A DNA stretch of 7,271 nt. Source: Candidatus Avimonoglobus intestinipullorum. Its GTDB lineage: Bacteria; Bacillota; Clostridia; UBA1381. The position numbers and the translations under genes are program-made. The notes below the pieces were generated by a model. It made no database searches, had not been told where the DNA came from, and saw only the letters and a program-made list of their open reading frames with translations. Of the stretch, positions 1 through 6,523 are shown in pieces. Position 1 is the stretch's first letter, and each line of letters opens with the position of its first letter. The stretch is from positions 1 through 7,271 of the forward strand of contig DVND01000085.1 of NCBI GenBank assembly GCA_018714645.1. Direction: 5' to 3'.

Positions 1-142
1 TCAAATTTTATAAGTTGGTTACTTACAACCAGTGTGCGCTTTGCACATCACACTTGTGAAAACAATCAATAAGAGTGGTAAAAGTATTTTTGCTATATAG
101 ACTCTGCCTTTTGTTCATTTACCCCAGTGGGCTTTTTTGATT
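1..142. other. Upstream non-coding region
   Basis: I see no convincing gene here. All three + strand frames are either short or stopped: the frame from base 1 runs open only to a TAA at 70–72, and frame 3 ends at a TGA at 57–59. These could be the tail of an upstream gene, but the residues give no recognisable family. Small inverted repeats are visible: 11–15 with 21–25 (TAAGT/ACTTA), and 31–36 with 49–54 (AGTGTG/CACACT) enclosing 34–37 with 43–46 (GTGC/GCAC). They are short and could be chance, a weak upstream terminator or operator sites. A short GGGC followed by six T residues (129–138) resembles the end of the terminator just downstream but has only a 3-bp stem of its own. Confidence 0.4.
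91..99 (+). promoter_or_regulatory. Candidate extended −10 promoter for the polyamine operon
   Basis: The bases TGCTATATA form an extended −10 element (TG, one base, then TATATA at 94–99) in an AT-rich stretch. No good −35 hexamer lies 16–18 bases upstream. The nearest TTG-type hexamer, TTGTGA at 54–59, is too far away at about 34 bases. Extended −10 promoters can work without a good −35. If this one is used, transcription would begin near 105–107. The mRNA leader would then be roughly 95 nt and would contain the terminator hairpin at 143–179. The call rests on a single motif and is tentative. Confidence 0.3.
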
Positions 143-179
143 CTCAAGTGGATGCTGCCGCGGACACTTGGGTTTTTTT
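143..179 (+). terminator. Intrinsic terminator / probable attenuator in the speD leader
   Basis: Bases 143–150 (CTCAAGTG) pair with 165–172 (CACTTGGG) in an 8-bp stem with one T·G wobble. The loop is 14 nt and contains the palindrome CCGCGG (158–163). Seven T residues follow directly at 173–179, which is the classic rho-independent layout. It ends about 20 nt before the first speD start codon, so it is either the terminator of an upstream unit or, more interestingly, a regulated attenuator that transcripts must pass to reach speD. A possible competing pairing exists between 122–128 and 166–172 (six of seven bases), which could form an alternative structure. No known riboswitch class is recognised. 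Confidence 0.72.
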
Positions 180-202
180 ATTGCTGGAATAGGGGCGGAT
201 GA
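152..202 (+). other. Possible 16-codon leader ORF overlapping the speD start
   Basis: An ATG in the loop of the leader hairpin opens a 16-codon frame whose peptide would read MLPRTLGFFYCWNRGG. It ends at a TGA (200–202) interlaced with the cluster of speD start codons, giving an ATGA overlap with the ATG at 199. The Shine-Dalgarno match before it is poor: AAGTGG directly abuts the ATG. The reading frame crosses the terminator stem and T-tract, so translating it would unfold the hairpin. This arrangement could couple ribosome behaviour to speD expression, but an open frame this short is easily due to chance. Confidence 0.15.
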
Positions 203-966
203 TGATGGAAAACAAACTGAAATTATATGGCTTTAACAATTTGACAAAGGCGCTGAGCTTTAATATTTATGATGTTTGTTACGCGAAAACGGAACGGGAG
301 CAGCGCGATTACATCCATTATATCGATAAAGAATACAGTTCTGAGCGGCTGACAAAAATCCTCTATACGGTGACGGAGATGATTGGCGCGCGGGTGCTGC
401 ATGTCTCCAAGCAGGATTACGACCCGCAGGGGGCCAGTGTGACGTTTTTGATTGCAGAGGATTCCATGGTGCCCATTGGCGGGGATACGGTTGTGGGGCA
501 TTTGGATAAAAGCCATGTTACTGTGCACACCTACCCGGAATTCCATCCGGAAACCTCCATTGCGACCTTCCGCGTGGACATTGACGTGGCGACTTGCGGG
601 GAAATCACGCCGCTCCGGACGCTGGACTATTTGATTGGGAGCTTTGATTCCGACATCATTACCATGGATTACCGCGTGCGCGGATTTACGCGGGACATCG
701 GCGGGAATAAGCTGTTTATGGATCATAAGATCACATCGATCCAGGACTATATCGACGATGAGACGCTCAAACGCTATGATGCGATTGATATCAACGTGTA
801 CCAGTCCAATTTATTTCATACGAAAATGCTTATTAAAGAAGTTGATTTACAGAATTACCTGTTTAACAGCGATGTTTATGAAATTCCGCCCAAAACACGG
901 CTGGCAATTACCAATAGCCTGCGCCGGGAGATGATCGAGATATTCAGCGGGAATAATGTATTTTAA
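199..966 (+). CDS. speD: S-adenosylmethionine decarboxylase proenzyme (E. coli-class, pyruvoyl)
   Basis: This enzyme decarboxylates S-adenosylmethionine, giving the aminopropyl donor used by SpeE. It is made as a proenzyme that cleaves itself, converting a serine at the new N-terminus of the large chain into the pyruvoyl cofactor. The cleavage site is visible in HLDKSHVTVHTYPE (residues 101–114), placing the cut between Lys104 and Ser105 and giving chains of about 104 and 151 residues. The length of 255 residues matches the long E. coli class (264), not the roughly 126-residue Bacillus/Thermotoga class, which is notable beside Bacillus-type SpeA, SpeE and SpeB. Three ATG codons in a row (199, 202, 205) follow AGGGG at 191–195. 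Spacing favours 202 or 205 (6 or 9 nt) over 199 (3 nt), so the first one or two methionines may be absent. It is the first gene of the operon and sits just behind an attenuator-like hairpin. Confidence 0.95.
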   Translation: MMMENKLKLYGFNNLTKALSFNIYDVCYAKTEREQRDYIHYIDKEYSSERLTKILYTVTEMIGARVLHVSKQDYDPQGASVTFLIAEDSMVPIGGDTVVGHLDKSHVTVHTYPEFHPETSIATFRVDIDVATCGEITPLRTLDYLIGSFDSDIITMDYRVRGFTRDIGGNKLFMDHKITSIQDYIDDETLKRYDAIDINVYQSNLFHTKMLIKEVDLQNYLFNSDVYEIPPKTRLAITNSLRREMIEIFSGNNVF

Positions 967-977
967 CGGATGTGCGG

Positions 978-1007
978 TGGGGACGGGAAGTCCCCATTGT
1001 TTTGTTT
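978..1007 (+). terminator. Intercistronic hairpin between speD and speA
   Basis: Bases 978–984 (TGGGGAC) pair perfectly with 990–996 (GTCCCCA) around a 5-nt loop, and a T-rich tract with G interruptions follows (997–1007). It resembles a weak intrinsic terminator or an mRNA-stabilising/processing hairpin and lies wholly in the 60-nt speD–speA gap. It may reduce readthrough, so that speD is expressed more than the downstream genes. It also argues against starting speA at the in-frame ATG at 970, which would make this stretch coding. Confidence 0.45.
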
Positions 1008-1013
1008 GACGGA

Positions 1014-1024
1014 AAGGGATGGAG
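1014..1024 (+). promoter_or_regulatory. Ribosome binding site fixing the speA start
   Basis: The purine run AAGGGATGGAG lies just before the ATG at 1027, with AAGGG 8 nt from the start codon. The upstream in-frame ATG at 970 is preceded only by the end of speD and has no comparable site. This supports 1027 as the start. Confidence 0.7.
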
Positions 1025-1026
1025 CC

Positions 1027-2505
1027 ATGGACGGCCAGAAACAGAAACGCGCGCCGATTTTAGAGGCGCTTGAGCGATTGAAAAAAATGCGGATTGTGCC
1101 ATTCGACGTGCCCGGGCACAAACGCGGCAAGGGAAACCGCCCATTGGCGGAATTCCTGGGAGAACGGTGTTTGGGAATTGATGTAAACTCTCAAAAGGCG
1201 ATTGATAACCTTTGCCATCCGGTTTCAGTTATCAAAGAGGCGGAGGAGTTGGCGGCAGACGCCTTTGGCGCGGCGCACGCGTATTTCATGGTTGGCGGGA
1301 CAACCTCTTCTGTGCAGGCGATGATCCTCTCCTCCTGCAAGCGGGGGGAAAAAATTATCCTGCCGCGGAATGTGCACAGGAGTGCAATCAATGCGCTGAT
1401 TTTATGCGGCGCGCAGCCGGTTTATATCAATCCGCAGACGGATGCAAAACTGGGGATTTCCCTTGGCATGGAGCCTGCGGATGTGGCGCAGGCAATTAAG
1501 GCGCATCCGGATGCAAAGGCGATTTTGGTGAACAACCCCACCTATTACGGGATTTGCTCTGATCTTCGGGGGATCGTCAAATTAGCGCATGATGCAGGGA
1601 TGCTGGTTCTGGCAGATGAAGCCCATGGGACGCATTTTTATTTTGGCAACAACATGCCCGTCAGCGCTATGGCGGCGGGGGCGGATATGGCGGCGGTGAG
1701 CATGCACAAATCCGGCGGGTCGTTGACGCAGAGTTCTTTTTTGCTGATGGGGCCGGGCGTGAATGCCGATTATGTGCGGCAGATTATCAATCTGACCCAG
1801 ACGACCAGCGCCTCGTATTTGTTATTATCGAGTTTGGACGTATCCAGGCGCAATCTGGCACTGCATGGGCCGGAGATTTTCGACAAGGTATTGGGATTTT
1901 CTGAATATGCGCGGGAGGAAATCAATGAAATCGGGGGGTATTATGCGTTTTCGGCGGAACTGGTCAACGGCGGCTCCGTGTTTGATTTTGACCGTACAAA
2001 GCTGGCGGTGAACACCAGCGGGATCGGTCTGGCGGGGATTGAGGTCTACGACATCCTGCGGGATGAATACGACATCCAGGCGGAATTTGGCGACATTGTC
2101 AATTTGCTGTGCTACATCTCTGTGGGCGACCGGATGCAGGACATTGAGCGGCTGATTGGCGCACTGGCGGAAATCAAACGGCGGTATCAGCGCTCCGGCG
2201 CGGGGATGCTGCAGTATGAATACATTGACCCGGTGGTGGAATTGTCGCCGCAGGAGGCGTTTTATGCACCAAAAAAAGCGGTTCCATTGCAGGAGTGTGA
2301 TGGAAAAATCGCCGCGGAATTTGTGATGTGCTATCCGCCGGGGATTCCGATACTGGCGCCGGGGGAACGGATTACGACGGCGATTATTGAGTACATCCAA
2401 TATGCAAAGGAGAAAGGCTGTTCCCTGACGGGGACGGAGGATATGGAGACAAACTACATCAACACGGTGGAGAACGGAGGGGCCTATGGAACTATGGTTT
2501 TCTGA
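1027..2505 (+). CDS. speA: Biosynthetic arginine decarboxylase (fold-I PLP, Bacillus SpeA type)
   Basis: This cytoplasmic PLP enzyme probably decarboxylates arginine to agmatine, the entry step of the pathway. From the ATG at 1027 it has 492 residues, close to Bacillus subtilis SpeA (about 490). It lacks the N-terminal wing domain of the large inducible Orn/Lys/Arg decarboxylases. Family motifs are clear: FDVPGHKRGKG near residues 26–36, a PLP-contacting LADEAHGTHF with Asp197 and His200, the PLP Schiff-base lysine Lys228 in SMHKSGGSLTQ, and the C-terminal YPPGIPILAPGE from about residue 436. A frame extension to an ATG at 970 would add 19 residues unlike the family and lacks a Shine-Dalgarno site, so I rejected it. 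Homologues can act on lysine or ornithine. Arginine is inferred here because an agmatinase-type gene follows. The 3' end overlaps speE by 20 nt, which suggests translational coupling. Confidence 0.93.
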   Translation: MDGQKQKRAPILEALERLKKMRIVPFDVPGHKRGKGNRPLAEFLGERCLGIDVNSQKAIDNLCHPVSVIKEAEELAADAFGAAHAYFMVGGTTSSVQAMILSSCKRGEKIILPRNVHRSAINALILCGAQPVYINPQTDAKLGISLGMEPADVAQAIKAHPDAKAILVNNPTYYGICSDLRGIVKLAHDAGMLVLADEAHGTHFYFGNNMPVSAMAAGADMAAVSMHKSGGSLTQSSFLLMGPGVNADYVRQIINLTQTTSASYLLLSSLDVSRRNLALHGPEIFDKVLGFSEYAREEINEIGGYYAFSAELVNGGSVFDFDRTKLAVNTSGIGLAGIEVYDILRDEYDIQAEFGDIVNLLCYISVGDRMQDIERLIGALAEIKRRYQRSGAGMLQYEYIDPVVELSPQEAFYAPKKAVPLQECDGKIAAEFVMCYPPGIPILAPGERITTAIIEYIQYAKEKGCSLTGTEDMETNYINTVENGGAYGTMVF

Positions 2506-3346
2506 AAAGCACACGCGCAATGTGAAGCTGTCCATTAAGGTGGACAGGCAGCTGTGCAGCATGCACAGCGATTTCCAGCGCATCGATGTATTTGAATCCA
2601 AGGAATTTGGGCGGTTTCTTGTATTGGACGGATACATGATGCTGACGGAAAAGGACGAATTTATTTACCATGAAATGATGGTGCATGTGCCCATGGCGGT
2701 GCATCCGGATGTAAAGCGGGTGCTGGTCATTGGCGCGGGCGATGGCGGCGTGGCGCGGGAATTGATCCGGTATCCGGGCGTGGAAGCGATTGATTTGGTG
2801 GAAATTGACAAAGCGGTTGTGGATGTGTGCAAGAAATACTTGCCCCAGACGGCCTGCGGGTTTGACGACCCGCGGGTGCATGTGTATTATCAGGATGGGA
2901 TGAAGTACATCCGCCGCCACGAGAATGAATACGATCTGGTTATTGTGGATTCCACGGACCCTTTTGGGCCGGGAGAGGGGCTTTTTACAAGGGAGTTTTA
3001 CGGGAATTGCTACAAGGCGCTCAAAAGCGACGGCGTTATGGTGAACCAGCATGAAAGCCCGTTCTACGACAACGATGCGCTGGCCATGCAGCGGGCACAC
3101 AAGCGGATTATCCATTCATTTGAAATCAGCAAGGTGTATCAGGCGCATATTCCCACGTACCCGTCGGGGCACTGGCTGTTTGGGTTTGCGTCTAAAAAAT
3201 ACCATCCGCTGAAGGATTTTAACGGGGCGCGGTGGGAGCGATTTGGCATCCAAACGAGATATTATAACCCGGAATTACATTTGGGGGCGTTTGCGCTGCC
3301 CAATTATGTGGAGGAGATGCTATATGAAGTTGAAGCCGAACGTTGA
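2486..3346 (+). CDS. speE: Spermidine synthase-family aminopropyltransferase
   Basis: This cytoplasmic enzyme moves the aminopropyl group from decarboxylated SAM (made by SpeD) to a diamine, normally putrescine, giving spermidine and methylthioadenosine. The 286 residues fit the family. After an N-terminal β domain, EFIYHEMMVHVPM (58–70) is the usual lid/active-site stretch. The Rossmann nucleotide site reads VIGAGDGGVARE (81–92), with the family's common GGGDGG changed to GAGDGG. An acidic residue (Glu106) in LVEIDK would bind the ribose, and the catalytic aspartates lie in VDSTDPFGPGEGLF (Asp155 and Asp158). The ATG is preceded by GGAGGGG at 2476–2482, inside the end of speA. Acceptor preference (putrescine, agmatine, spermidine or diaminopropane) cannot be read reliably from sequence, and the flanking genes leave more than one possibility open. 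Confidence 0.94.
   Translation: MELWFSEKHTRNVKLSIKVDRQLCSMHSDFQRIDVFESKEFGRFLVLDGYMMLTEKDEFIYHEMMVHVPMAVHPDVKRVLVIGAGDGGVARELIRYPGVEAIDLVEIDKAVVDVCKKYLPQTACGFDDPRVHVYYQDGMKYIRRHENEYDLVIVDSTDPFGPGEGLFTREFYGNCYKALKSDGVMVNQHESPFYDNDALAMQRAHKRIIHSFEISKVYQAHIPTYPSGHWLFGFASKKYHPLKDFNGARWERFGIQTRYYNPELHLGAFALPNYVEEMLYEVEAER
3310..3316 (+). promoter_or_regulatory. Strong ribosome binding site fixing the speB start
   Basis: GGAGGAG sits 7 nt before the ATG at 3324, inside the 3' end of speE. It decides the speB start: an in-frame ATG at 3243 would add 27 non-family residues and overlap speE by more than 100 nt. Confidence 0.8.
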
Positions 3347-4184
3347 GACGTTTTTGGGATGCGACTGCGCTTATGAGGCGGCGCGAATGGTGCTGTTTGG
3401 CGCGCCGTTTGATTCCACGACATCGTTCCGGCCGGGGACGCGGTTTGCGTCGAAAGCCATCCGGCAGGATTCCTGGGGGCTGGAAACGTACAGCCCGTAT
3501 CAGGATGCGGATATTCTGGATGCGGGATGTATGGACGCAGGGGATTTGGAGCTGTGCTTTGGCGATACGGAAGGGACGGTTGCGCAAATCCAGGCATTTT
3601 ACGGGGATATCCTTGCAGACGGGAAGCTGCCGCTGATGATCGGCGGGGAGCATTTGGTGACGCTGGGCGCGGTGCGTGCAGCGGCGGAGCGGTATCCGGA
3701 ATTATGTGTGATCCATTTTGATGCGCATACGGATTTGCGCGATGCGTATTTGGGGGCAAAGCTATCCCACGCAACGGTGCTGCGCCGCATCCATGAGCTT
3801 GTGGGGGACGGGCGGATTTTCCAGTTTGGCATCCGTTCGGGCGAGAAATTTGAATTTGAATTTGCAAAGGAACATACCACGCTGCAAAAGTTCAATCTGG
3901 ACGGGCTGGCGGAGGCGCTGGACTGTATCGGGGAGCGGCCGGTGTATTTTACGCTGGATTTGGACATCCTTGACCCATCGGTATTCCCCGGGACGGGGAC
4001 GCCGGAGCCGGGCGGCGTGACCTTTATGGAGCTGTTAGAGGCGGTTTTGCAGGTGGCGGGGAAGGCCAATATCGTCGGCTGCGATGTAAACGAGCTGGCG
4101 CCGAATTATGACCCGTCGGGTGCATCTACGGCGGTTGCCTGCAAGGTGGTTCGGGAATTAATAATTGCGTTGGGTACAAAATAA
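3324..4184 (+). CDS. speB: Agmatinase / ureohydrolase (arginase superfamily)
   Basis: This di-manganese hydrolase most likely splits agmatine into putrescine and urea, following SpeA. The 286 residues are close to Bacillus SpeB (290). The arginase-superfamily metal ligands are all present: His110 in GGEHLVTLG, Asp133, His135 and Asp137 in FDAHTDLRD, and Asp212 and Asp214 in TLDLDILDP. The substrate-loop motif PGTGTPEPGG (222–231) and SHATVLRR (148–155) also fit agmatinases better than formiminoglutamase or arginase. The gene starts 23 nt inside speE, so the two are probably translationally coupled. Related enzymes in some bacteria instead hydrolyse N1-aminopropylagmatine to spermidine. The speA–speE–speB order fits that order of reactions as well as it fits the agmatine route, so the exact substrate remains open. 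Confidence 0.9.
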   Translation: MKLKPNVETFLGCDCAYEAARMVLFGAPFDSTTSFRPGTRFASKAIRQDSWGLETYSPYQDADILDAGCMDAGDLELCFGDTEGTVAQIQAFYGDILADGKLPLMIGGEHLVTLGAVRAAAERYPELCVIHFDAHTDLRDAYLGAKLSHATVLRRIHELVGDGRIFQFGIRSGEKFEFEFAKEHTTLQKFNLDGLAEALDCIGERPVYFTLDLDILDPSVFPGTGTPEPGGVTFMELLEAVLQVAGKANIVGCDVNELAPNYDPSGASTAVACKVVRELIIALGTK

Positions 4185-4204
4185 GACAGAAAGGATTTGA
4201 GAAG

Positions 4205-5404
4205 ATGGGAAGAGCGATGATTATCGGCTGCGGCGGCGTTGCAAGCGTGGCGATACACAAGTGCTGCCAGAACAGCGACGTGTTTGAGGAGATTATGATT
4301 GCAAGCCGTACAAAAGAAAAATGCGACGCGCTGGCGGCAAAGCTGGCGGGGGGCAAGACCAAGATCCAGACTGCGAAAGTGGATGCGGACAATGTGGAAG
4401 AATTGATTGCGCTGATTGAGCAATTCAAGCCGGACGTGGTGTTGAATTTGGCGCTGCCGTATCAGGATTTGACGATTATGGACGCATGCCTTGCAACCAA
4501 GACCCACTATGTGGATACGGCGAATTATGAGCCGCTAGATACGGCAAAGTTTGAATACAAATGGCAGTGGGCATATCGGGAAAAGTTTGAAAAGGCGGGC
4601 ATTACGGCGCTTTTGGGCAGCGGGTTTGACCCGGGCGTGACGGGGGTGTTTGCGGCATATGCACAAAAACATCATTTTGATGAAATTCACGAATTGGATA
4701 TTTTGGACTGCAACGGCGGGGATCACGGCTATCCGTTTGCGACCAACTTCAATCCGGAAATCAACATCCGCGAGGTGAGCGCGAAGGGCAGCTATTGGGA
4801 AAATGGGCACTGGGTGGAAACGGAGCCGATGGAAATCAAGCGGGTATACAATTTTCCTGAGGTGGGGGAAAAGGACATGTATTTACTGCATCATGAGGAG
4901 ATTGAATCGCTGGCGCTCAATTTGAAGGGGATTCGGCGGATCCGGTTCTTTATGACGTTTGGACAGAGTTATCTGACGCATTTGAAGTGTTTGGAGAATG
5001 TGGGCATGACCTCCATCGAACCGATTGAATTTGAGGGGAAGCAGATTGTGCCGCTGCAATTTTTAAAGGCAGTTCTGCCGGATCCGGCAACGCTCGGACC
5101 GCGGACTGTTGGAAAAACAAATATTGGGTGTATTTTTAAAGGAGTAAAAGACGGCAGGGAAAAGACGTATTATCTTTACAATGTGTGCGACCATCAGGAG
5201 TGCTATAAGGAGGTCGGCTCGCAGGCAATTTCCTACACAACAGGGGTGCCGGCGATGATCGGGGCGATGTTGGTGATGAACGGGACCTGGAACAAAGCAG
5301 GCGTGTACAACATTGAAGAATTTGACCCGGATCCCTTTATGGAGGCGCTCAATAAGTGGGGATTGCCTTGGCAGGAATCCTTTACGCCGGAGCTGGTGGA
5401 TTGA
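4205..5404 (+). CDS. Carboxy(nor)spermidine dehydrogenase (saccharopine dehydrogenase family)
   Basis: This enzyme reductively condenses aspartate β-semialdehyde with a diamine (putrescine, or diaminopropane in vibrios), giving carboxyspermidine or carboxynorspermidine with NADPH. The 399 residues match the family (about 400). The N-terminal Rossmann motif IIGCGGVASVA (6–16) is followed by the basic ASRTKEKC (33–40), where Ser34 and Arg35 suggest NADPH use. Other family stretches are LGSGFDPGVTGVF (137–149), CNGGDHGYPFATNFNPE (169–185) and a C-terminal SYTTGVPAMIGAM. A Shine-Dalgarno AAAGGA at 4190–4195 lies 9 nt before the start. The gene follows speB by 20 nt and is directly coupled to nspC, its usual partner, which makes lysine-pathway saccharopine dehydrogenase unlikely. 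A variant acting on agmatine (carboxyaminopropylagmatine dehydrogenase) is known in other bacteria and cannot be excluded. Confidence 0.9.
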   Translation: MGRAMIIGCGGVASVAIHKCCQNSDVFEEIMIASRTKEKCDALAAKLAGGKTKIQTAKVDADNVEELIALIEQFKPDVVLNLALPYQDLTIMDACLATKTHYVDTANYEPLDTAKFEYKWQWAYREKFEKAGITALLGSGFDPGVTGVFAAYAQKHHFDEIHELDILDCNGGDHGYPFATNFNPEINIREVSAKGSYWENGHWVETEPMEIKRVYNFPEVGEKDMYLLHHEEIESLALNLKGIRRIRFFMTFGQSYLTHLKCLENVGMTSIEPIEFEGKQIVPLQFLKAVLPDPATLGPRTVGKTNIGCIFKGVKDGREKTYYLYNVCDHQECYKEVGSQAISYTTGVPAMIGAMLVMNGTWNKAGVYNIEEFDPDPFMEALNKWGLPWQESFTPELVD

Positions 5405-6522
5405 TGGCGGCGGTTCGGACGCCGTTCTTCCTTGTGGATGAGGCGTTGATTCGGAAAAATGGGGCAATTTTAAAGGATGTGGCAGAACGGGCGGGATGCA
5501 AAATCCTGTTGGCGCAGAAAGCGTTTTCCATGTTCAGCATGTATCCGCTGCTCCGGGAATATTTGGCGGGAACAACGGCATCAGGTCTGTATGAGGCACG
5601 GCTGGGGCGTGAGGAATTCGGTGGGGAGACGCATGTGTTTTCTGCTGCATATAGAGCAAATGAATTGGATGAAATTTTTGAAATATGCGACCATATTATT
5701 TTTAATTCGTTCAGCCAGTGGGAACGGTTTCGGGAAAAAGCGCGGCAAAGCGGGAAAAGCTTTGGAATCCGGCTGAACCCGCAGCATTCTACGCAGGGGT
5801 ATGCCATATACGACCCTTGTGCGCCGGGTTCGCGGATGGGCGTTACATTGGAAAATTTCAGGGAAGAGTTGTTAGACGGAATTGACGGATTCCACATGCA
5901 TACGCTATGTGAACAGGGGGCGGATGCGCTGGAAGAAACATTTCAGGCGGCGGAGCGGCAATTTGGGAAGTATTTTAAGCAGGCGAAATGGCTGAATTTA
6001 GGCGGCGGGCACCATATTACAAAGGACGGGTATGATGTGGAGCGGCTGATTCAGCTGGTGCGGTATATCCGGGAAACATATGATATGGAGGTATATTTAG
6101 AGCCGGGAGAAGCTGTTGCGCTCAATGCGGGATGGCTGGTTTGTTCGGTATTGGACATTATCCATAATGGAGGAAATATTGCTATTTTGGATACTTCTGC
6201 GGCGTGCCATATGCCGGATGTATTGGAAATGCCCTATCGGCCGGAACTTGTTGGGGCAGGACAGGCAGGCGAAAAACCGTATACCTATCAGCTGGGCGGT
6301 ATGACTTGTTTGGCGGGAGATATGATTGGGACATATTCTTTTGATGCACCGCTGCAGGTTGGTGACAAGCTGGTATTTTGCGATATGGCCATTTATTCCA
6401 TGGTAAAAACCAACACGTTCAATGGAATTGGGTTGCCGGCTATTGCAATCAGAAGGCTGGATGGGACGGTTGATGTGGTTAAGGAATTCGGATATGCGGA
6501 TTTTAAGGATCGATTATCATGA
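5404..6522 (+). CDS. nspC: Carboxy(nor)spermidine decarboxylase (fold-III PLP)
   Basis: This PLP enzyme removes the carboxyl group from the product of the preceding dehydrogenase, giving spermidine (or norspermidine). It has 372 residues, as expected for NspC proteins, and the alanine-racemase-like barrel fold shared with meso-DAP and ornithine decarboxylases. The PLP lysine is Lys39 in ILLAQKAFS. GFHMHTLCEQ (162–171), NLGGGHHI (198–205), the phosphate-binding EPGEAVALNAG (233–243), DTSAACHMPDVLEMPYRP (263–280) and the second-subunit active-site motif CLAGD (302–306) are all NspC hallmarks. The start ATG at 5404 shares its A with the stop codon of the dehydrogenase (TGATG), implying coupled translation. 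A weak GGAG lies at 5389–5392. An in-frame ATG at 5356 would overlap the upstream gene by 49 nt and adds non-family residues. The gene ends one base before the A-run of the operon terminator. Confidence 0.93.
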   Translation: MAAVRTPFFLVDEALIRKNGAILKDVAERAGCKILLAQKAFSMFSMYPLLREYLAGTTASGLYEARLGREEFGGETHVFSAAYRANELDEIFEICDHIIFNSFSQWERFREKARQSGKSFGIRLNPQHSTQGYAIYDPCAPGSRMGVTLENFREELLDGIDGFHMHTLCEQGADALEETFQAAERQFGKYFKQAKWLNLGGGHHITKDGYDVERLIQLVRYIRETYDMEVYLEPGEAVALNAGWLVCSVLDIIHNGGNIAILDTSAACHMPDVLEMPYRPELVGAGQAGEKPYTYQLGGMTCLAGDMIGTYSFDAPLQVGDKLVFCDMAIYSMVKTNTFNGIGLPAIAIRRLDGTVDVVKEFGYADFKDRLS

Positions 6523-6523
6523 A

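Noticed and set aside
54..59. TTGTGA as the −35 of the candidate promoter
   Set aside because: It is about 34 bases from the TATATA hexamer, twice the workable spacing.
1..72. C-terminal tail of an upstream gene on the + strand
   Set aside because: Frames ending at 59 and 72 are too short to show a family or codon pattern, so no gene is called.
970..1026. N-terminal extension of speA from the ATG at 970
   Set aside because: The extra 19 residues do not fit the family, the stretch contains a strong hairpin, and the better Shine-Dalgarno precedes 1027.
1825..2637. Long − strand open frame (270 codons) opposite speA/speE
   Set aside because: It lies antisense to strongly conserved enzyme sequence, has no family resemblance, and is explained by codon bias of the genes on the + strand. 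The same applies to − strand frames at 223–726, 2492–3115, 3304–3867 and 5382–5897.
3243..3323. N-terminal extension of speB inside speE
   Set aside because: It would create a >100-nt overlap with non-family residues, while GGAGGAG at 3310–3316 points to 3324.
5356..5403. N-terminal extension of nspC from 5356
   Set aside because: The residues are unlike NspC proteins, and the TGATG junction at 5402–5406 gives a natural coupled start with the expected length.
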